The notes under the pieces were generated by a model. That model did not search any database. It worked only from the letters and a program-made list of their open reading frames with translations, and was not told the DNA's origin. A DNA stretch of 35,272 nucleotides from Terasakiella brassicae. Lineage in GTDB: Bacteria; Pseudomonadota; Alphaproteobacteria; Rhodospirillales; Terasakiellaceae. Below are positions 32,372 through 35,272 of this stretch, one piece after another. The position numbers were made by a program, and so were the translations under genes. The stretch's first letter is position 1. Each line of letters opens with the position of its first letter. The DNA lies in contig NZ_BMHV01000028.1 in NCBI RefSeq assembly GCF_014641495.1, positions 1 to 35,272 on the forward strand, read 5' to 3'.

Positions 32372-32992
32372 TTAGTCATGGCCCGTCTTGGCAAAAACAA
32401 TGATCACCACCGCATTCGGTGGACAACATTCCGTATCAAAAGTTGGACTATCTGGAACAGCTAAATCCAGCCCATATTCAAAGGTAGAACGATCTTTCGG
32501 AATTTCCTTCATAATGCGGATATAGTTTTTAACTTTAGTCAGTAGTTCCTCTGAGGGAGAACCTATTTTAGCCTCTTCATTGAAGCGCTCAAAGTCTTCA
32601 TCCAATAGGTCTATCTCAACATAGACCCAGCCAATTTTGTCACTGCCATAAGGGGAACTGTCATGTTGGTTAAAGTAAAAATTGTCTTCATAGCTGACCT
32701 TGAATTCTGGAAATTTTTTAGACATTATAGCAGCAAGGTCTTTAAGTACGTTCTGGTTTTCGAAACGATGAAGGATGTATTTACCTCCACCAAATACGAC
32801 CTTCTTTTGATCCCCAATACGCTCCGCATCATTAGCTTGCAGCATCACGCGATTTTGATTCATATAGAACTCGTCTTCGCAGAAATCTTCTAAGGCATTA
32901 TAAATACGCATATCATCCCACTCACGGCCTGTAATCGTAAAGGCAATCCAAGATGGGTCATATTTTTTTGTCTGTTTTAGTTGAAGCGTCAT
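32372..32992 (-). CDS. Hypothetical protein (206 aa), last gene of the right-end operon
   Basis: The start at 32992 (MTLQLKQTKKYDPSW) overlaps the upstream stop as ATGA. The protein is soluble, acidic and rich in aromatic residues, with no signal peptide or membrane segment (DEFYMNQNRV, YILHRFENQ, GWVYVEIDLLDEDFE). No family is recognised. It is the third gene of the - strand operon that starts in the right terminal repeat. Confidence 0.65.
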   Translation of the reverse strand: MTLQLKQTKKYDPSWIAFTITGREWDDMRIYNALEDFCEDEFYMNQNRVMLQANDAERIGDQKKVVFGGGKYILHRFENQNVLKDLAAIMSKKFPEFKVSYEDNFYFNQHDSSPYGSDKIGWVYVEIDLLDEDFERFNEEAKIGSPSEELLTKVKNYIRIMKEIPKDRSTFEYGLDLAVPDSPTFDTECCPPNAVVIIVFAKTGHD

Positions 32993-33291
32993 TTCTGTTC
33001 CCCCATGAACGGCGTGACACAAAAATGCTGATGATCAATGCCGCGCTGTGCAGCGAGTTTTGCTTGCTGTGGTGTTAGAAGAGCTTTGTGGCGGAAAGTC
33101 ACGTTGACGACACGGTAGAATTCCCAACCGTATACGGTACGTTCAATAACCAATGCTTTGTTATTCCCAAGCGGAACAGCAAACTGACCACCAACACGTT
33201 CATTGCCGCGTAAACGATATTTTTTTAAAGCGCGTTCAGCTTTATGTGCGATGGACTGATCCATATGGCGAAAGCGTTTAAACAGTTGCAT
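32989..33291 (-). CDS. Basic hypothetical protein (100 aa)
   Basis: The start at 33291 (MQLFKRFRHMDQS) has GGAGG 6 nt upstream. The protein is strongly basic (LKKYRLRGNERVGG) with a beta-rich middle (ALVIERTVYGWEFYRVVNVTF), so RNA or DNA binding is possible. It overlaps the reconstructed upstream gene by 14 nt and the downstream gene by 4 nt, so it belongs to the right-end operon. The IS insertion upstream may reduce its expression. Confidence 0.65.
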   Translation of the reverse strand: MQLFKRFRHMDQSIAHKAERALKKYRLRGNERVGGQFAVPLGNNKALVIERTVYGWEFYRVVNVTFRHKALLTPQQAKLAAQRGIDHQHFCVTPFMGEQK

Positions 33292-33383
33292 GACCAGCCT
33301 CCGTTTTCTGCATGACTTGTTGAACAAACTGATCTGGATCAAGCCCTTCGCCATTTTTATGGTTTTCCCAGTCAGAAACATAT

Positions 33384-33415
33384 TGGACCTGTACGGAAAA
33401 AGTGGAGTGTGTCTC
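33384..33415 (+). repeat. Left inverted repeat of the IS element
   Basis: Matches the reverse complement of 34582-34613 at 31 of 32 positions. Confidence 0.9.
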
Positions 33416-33445
33416 CTGAGTTAATTATGCTGACTACAGGAGAAT

Positions 33446-33721
33446 ATGATGAGTCGCAAACGCACCCCAGAATTTAGAGAAGAAGCAGTCCGCGTCGCTT
33501 TAAGCAGTAACCAGCCCCGCAAAGTTGTTGCCGCCGATTTCGGCGTCAGCCTTAACAGCCTTAATCGTTGGATCGCCCAGCACCGAGAGAAAGAAACCAC
33601 AGAACCGTCTGACGATGTTCATAAAGAATTGGCCCGTCTTCGCCGTGAGGTCCGTGAACTGCGGGAGGAGAGGGATATTCTAAAAAAGGCGGCACGCTAC
33701 TTTGCGAGCCAAAAATCGTGA
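33446..33721 (+). CDS. IS3-family transposase OrfA
   Basis: This 91-residue HTH protein (MMSRKRTPEFREEAVRVAL...VVAADFGVSLNSLNRWI) ends in a leucine-zipper-like coiled coil (LARLRREVRELREERDILKKAARYFA), the usual OrfA layout. An A6G heptamer at 33682-33688 (A-AAA-AAG in frame) is the typical -1 ribosomal frameshift site, which would produce the OrfAB fusion transposase. OrfB overlaps by 4 nt. Confidence 0.95.
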   Translation: MMSRKRTPEFREEAVRVALSSNQPRKVVAADFGVSLNSLNRWIAQHREKETTEPSDDVHKELARLRREVRELREERDILKKAARYFASQKS

Positions 33722-34575
33722 AGTTCCAATTTGTTCACCAGCAACGTGACAGTCACAGCATTGCAGGCCTGTGTCGTGCCATGAACGTTTCTGAAAGCGG
33801 TTATTTTGCTTGGCGTAATCGCCCTGTCAGTAAGCGTCAGCGTGAAGATATGGTCTTGTTGGCCCATATCAAATCCATTCATTATGCCAATTATCAATCT
33901 TATGGTCGGGGCCGCATGACAGAGGAATTGCAGGAAGAAGGCATTTGTGTCGGCGAACACCGCGTTGCCCGTATCATGAAGCAAAACAATTTACGGATCG
34001 TGCGAAGTCAGAAATTCAAACGCACAACCAACAGCGATCACACGCATAATATCTCGCCCAATCTGCTGGATGGTGACTTTACCGCAACAGCACCCGATCA
34101 AAAGTGGGCGGGAGATATTACTTATCTATGGACGGGTGAAGGCTGGCTCTATCTGGCAGTTGTCATCGACCTTTACTCCCGCCGTGTCATCGGCTGGTCT
34201 GCAAGCAGACGAATGAAGAAGGATTTGGTGATCGATGCCCTGAACAAGGCGATTGCCCTCCGAAAACCGTCAAAGGGCGTCATTTTCCATTCGGATCGCG
34301 GTAGTCAATATTGCTCACACAAATTCCGTAAACTGTTGGCAAAGTACAAGTTTGAACAGTCGATGTCTGGCAAGGGGAATTGTTATGATAACGCCGCTGT
34401 AGAGACCTTCTTCAAAACCCTGAAAGCAGAAATGGTCTGGAAAATTGCCTTCCAGACACGCGATCATGCCCAAAAGGAATTGTTCAAATATATAAACGGG
34501 TTCTACAATGCCCGTCGCCGTCATTCGTATCTGAATGGCCTCAGCCCCATCAAGTTTGAAAGACGGGCTGTCTAA
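33718..34575 (+). CDS. IS3-family transposase OrfB (DDE catalytic domain)
   Basis: The 285-residue protein has the DDE triad D133 (PDQKWAGDITY), D193 (FHSDRGSQY) and E229 (NAAVETFFKTLK) of the rve integrase domain. The start is a GTG at 33718, but active transposase would be made by -1 frameshifting from OrfA at 33682-33688; the -1 frame is open from there. The protein is intact. It probably binds the IS ends through the OrfA part of the fusion. Confidence 0.95.
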   Translation: MKFQFVHQQRDSHSIAGLCRAMNVSESGYFAWRNRPVSKRQREDMVLLAHIKSIHYANYQSYGRGRMTEELQEEGICVGEHRVARIMKQNNLRIVRSQKFKRTTNSDHTHNISPNLLDGDFTATAPDQKWAGDITYLWTGEGWLYLAVVIDLYSRRVIGWSASRRMKKDLVIDALNKAIALRKPSKGVIFHSDRGSQYCSHKFRKLLAKYKFEQSMSGKGNCYDNAAVETFFKTLKAEMVWKIAFQTRDHAQKELFKYINGFYNARRRHSYLNGLSPIKFERRAV

Positions 34576-34581
34576 ATGAGT

Positions 34582-34613
34582 GAGACACACTCCACTTTTT
34601 CCATACAGGTCCA
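34582..34613 (-). repeat. Right inverted repeat of the IS element
   Basis: Matches the reverse complement of 33384-33415 at 31 of 32 positions; TAT at 34614-34616 is the second copy of the target duplication. Confidence 0.9.
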
Positions 34614-35174
34614 TATGAACGTTCCGTATAATCCATCGCGGTTACGGCATTACGCATCAGCATGCTCATCAACAGTTCACGTTCTTTTTCTGAAAAAGCT
34701 GAATTGGCGATAAGAAGAAGGTTCTGGACTTCCTGATCATCTGCTTCATCCTTACAAAGCAGGGCGCGATGAAGTTGATGCCGCTGATGAAGATCAAGCA
34801 AACCATAAATCACAAGAAAGTGTTGCAGACATTTGTGCTGGTTAGCTTCCGCTTGAAATTTTGAAGCTTGAATAAACGCTTGATAATCATCAGCATCAAA
34901 TTCAATTCGCACATGGAAGTAAGCTTGAAGCCATAATGCAAAGTGAGAAACCTTTGCTCCAAAAGAGGTTGTAAAGCCAGTAACAATTTTCGTTTCATTC
35001 ACATCCGTTGTAGACAACCACGCTGTGCATGTCTTTTTGATATAATGACGGTGATCATTGTCGGTACCAATTTCGTAACCATCATCTTCTGCGCAGGAAT
35101 TTAGTACATCAAGAGGAATGACCCCATTTGCGAACTTGTATTCAATAGGCATAATCCATTAATCCTCATACTCT

Positions 35175-35196
35175 ACGACCCTCCCATCGAGGGCGT
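35175..35196 (-). promoter_or_regulatory. Hairpin in the leader of the right terminal gene
   Basis: Mirror copy of the 8-bp, one-bulge hairpin at 77-98, between the predicted transcription start and the ribosome binding site of the gene starting at 35152. Confidence 0.5.
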
Positions 35197-35207
35197 TTAT
35201 GACTATG

Positions 35208-35236
35208 AATTTAAGCCTGAAACCGAATAGTGCCAA
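35208..35236 (-). promoter_or_regulatory. Putative sigma-70 promoter in right terminal repeat
   Basis: Mirror copy of the left promoter: TTGGCA (35236-35231) and TAAATT (35213-35208) on the - strand with a 17-bp spacer. It would drive the right-end operon: the interrupted gene, then the genes starting at 33291 and 32992. Confidence 0.5.
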
Positions 35237-35272
35237 TTTTATTATTCAAGTAAAACCAATGACTTAACTATA

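Larger units (their letters stand above)
33384..34613 (+). mobile_element. IS3-family insertion sequence, 1,230 bp, with TAT target duplication
   Basis: Terminal inverted repeats of 32 bp (33384-33415 and 34582-34613; one mismatch at the 11th base) begin with TGGACCTGTA. The target duplication TAT lies at 33381-33383 and 34614-34616. Two overlapping genes carry transposase domains, with a frameshift signal in the first. The intact repeats, duplication and reading frames suggest a recent insertion. Confidence 0.95.
33278..35152 (-). pseudogene. Right terminal gene interrupted by the IS3-family element
   Basis: The 5' part runs from the ATG at 35152, inside the right terminal repeat, to the insertion at 34614-34616. 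The 3' part continues from 33383 to a TAA at 33278-33280. Removing 33384-34613 and one TAT copy fuses ERSY to VSDWENHKNG in frame and gives 213 residues ending in TEAGHATV. The insertion is after codon 180 and adds a new 20-residue tail (GPVWKKW...) to the truncated product. The family is not recognised; the protein is soluble with a His/Gln-rich middle. The start is fixed by symmetry with the left terminal gene. Confidence 0.85.
35150..35272. repeat. Right terminal inverted repeat (123 bp, 1 mismatch)
   Basis: Inverted copy of 1-123. It contains, on the - strand, the mirrored promoter, leader hairpin, ribosome binding site and the ATG of the right terminal gene. The one mismatch is at 35155. 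Confidence 0.95.

Noticed and set aside
33384-34613. IS boundary at TGTACGG, 6 bp further in
   Set aside because: That boundary leaves no direct target duplication. With TGGACC ends the repeat is longer, starts with TG as in the IS3 family, and both flanks carry TAT.
1-35272. Temperate phage or N15-like phage-plasmid
   Set aside because: No terminase, portal, capsid, tail, lysis or protelomerase gene is visible; only the methyltransferase modules and a few small proteins recall phages.
1-35272. CRISPR array, tRNA or rRNA genes
   Set aside because: No array of direct repeats with unique spacers and no tRNA- or rRNA-like sequence was seen. The 26-bp-spaced boxes at 23121-23186 are too few and the intervals too short to be a CRISPR.

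Overview
The window looks like one complete linear replicon. Its first and last 123 bases are inverted copies of each other (one mismatch, at position 118/35155), and the sequence begins and ends exactly on these repeats. Inside are a single replication-type protein (helicase plus primase-like domain), three addiction modules, DNA-modification genes and many small unknown genes. I see no virion, conjugation or partition genes. Protein style (repeated AANDN tails, GRP...ERQKAYRQR motif, DUF6641- and DUF6626-like proteins), Shine-Dalgarno use and moderate AT-richness suggest an alphaproteobacterium, perhaps a marine Rhodospirillales relative; this host call is inference.

Left arm (1-6.1 kb, mostly + strand): terminal repeat with promoter and RNA hairpin, a terminal gene of unknown function, a structured leader and the helicase-primase gene, a convergent RelE/ParE-type toxin-antitoxin pair, then small unknown genes. 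At 6.2-8.9 kb a candidate small RNA precedes a three-gene + strand operon: HTH/ImmA-IrrE peptidase, PIN toxin, and an isochorismatase/nicotinamidase-like protein lacking its catalytic Lys and Cys.

Centre (8.9-23.1 kb, - strand): the main find. Eight genes run in one direction, most with overlapping stop/start codons: XRE regulator, SNF2-type helicase, polytopic membrane protein, very long type III-like Mod methyltransferase, second membrane protein, DUF3883 protein, OLD-like ATPase/TOPRIM protein, and type III-like Res helicase-nuclease. I read it as a composite, possibly membrane-linked restriction/anti-phage system. The upstream intergenic region carries three AT-rich boxes spaced exactly 26 bp apart, probably the regulator's operator.

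Right arm (23.3-35.3 kb): a + strand trio with one membrane and two secreted Cys-rich proteins; small genes; a - strand operon ending in an 806-residue protein with three successive DNA-methyltransferase modules; a degenerate serine-recombinase-like gene behind a pseudoknot-capable leader; a ParDE module with a third gene; and a - strand operon driven from the right terminal repeat. Its first gene is split by a 1,230-bp IS3-family element, and removing the element and one 3-bp target duplication restores a 213-codon reading frame.

The two terminal genes start at mirror-image positions (121 from each end) and share promoter, leader and hairpin, so the telomere-like repeat also acts as a paired expression cassette. 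How the ends are maintained is not explained by any gene seen here.
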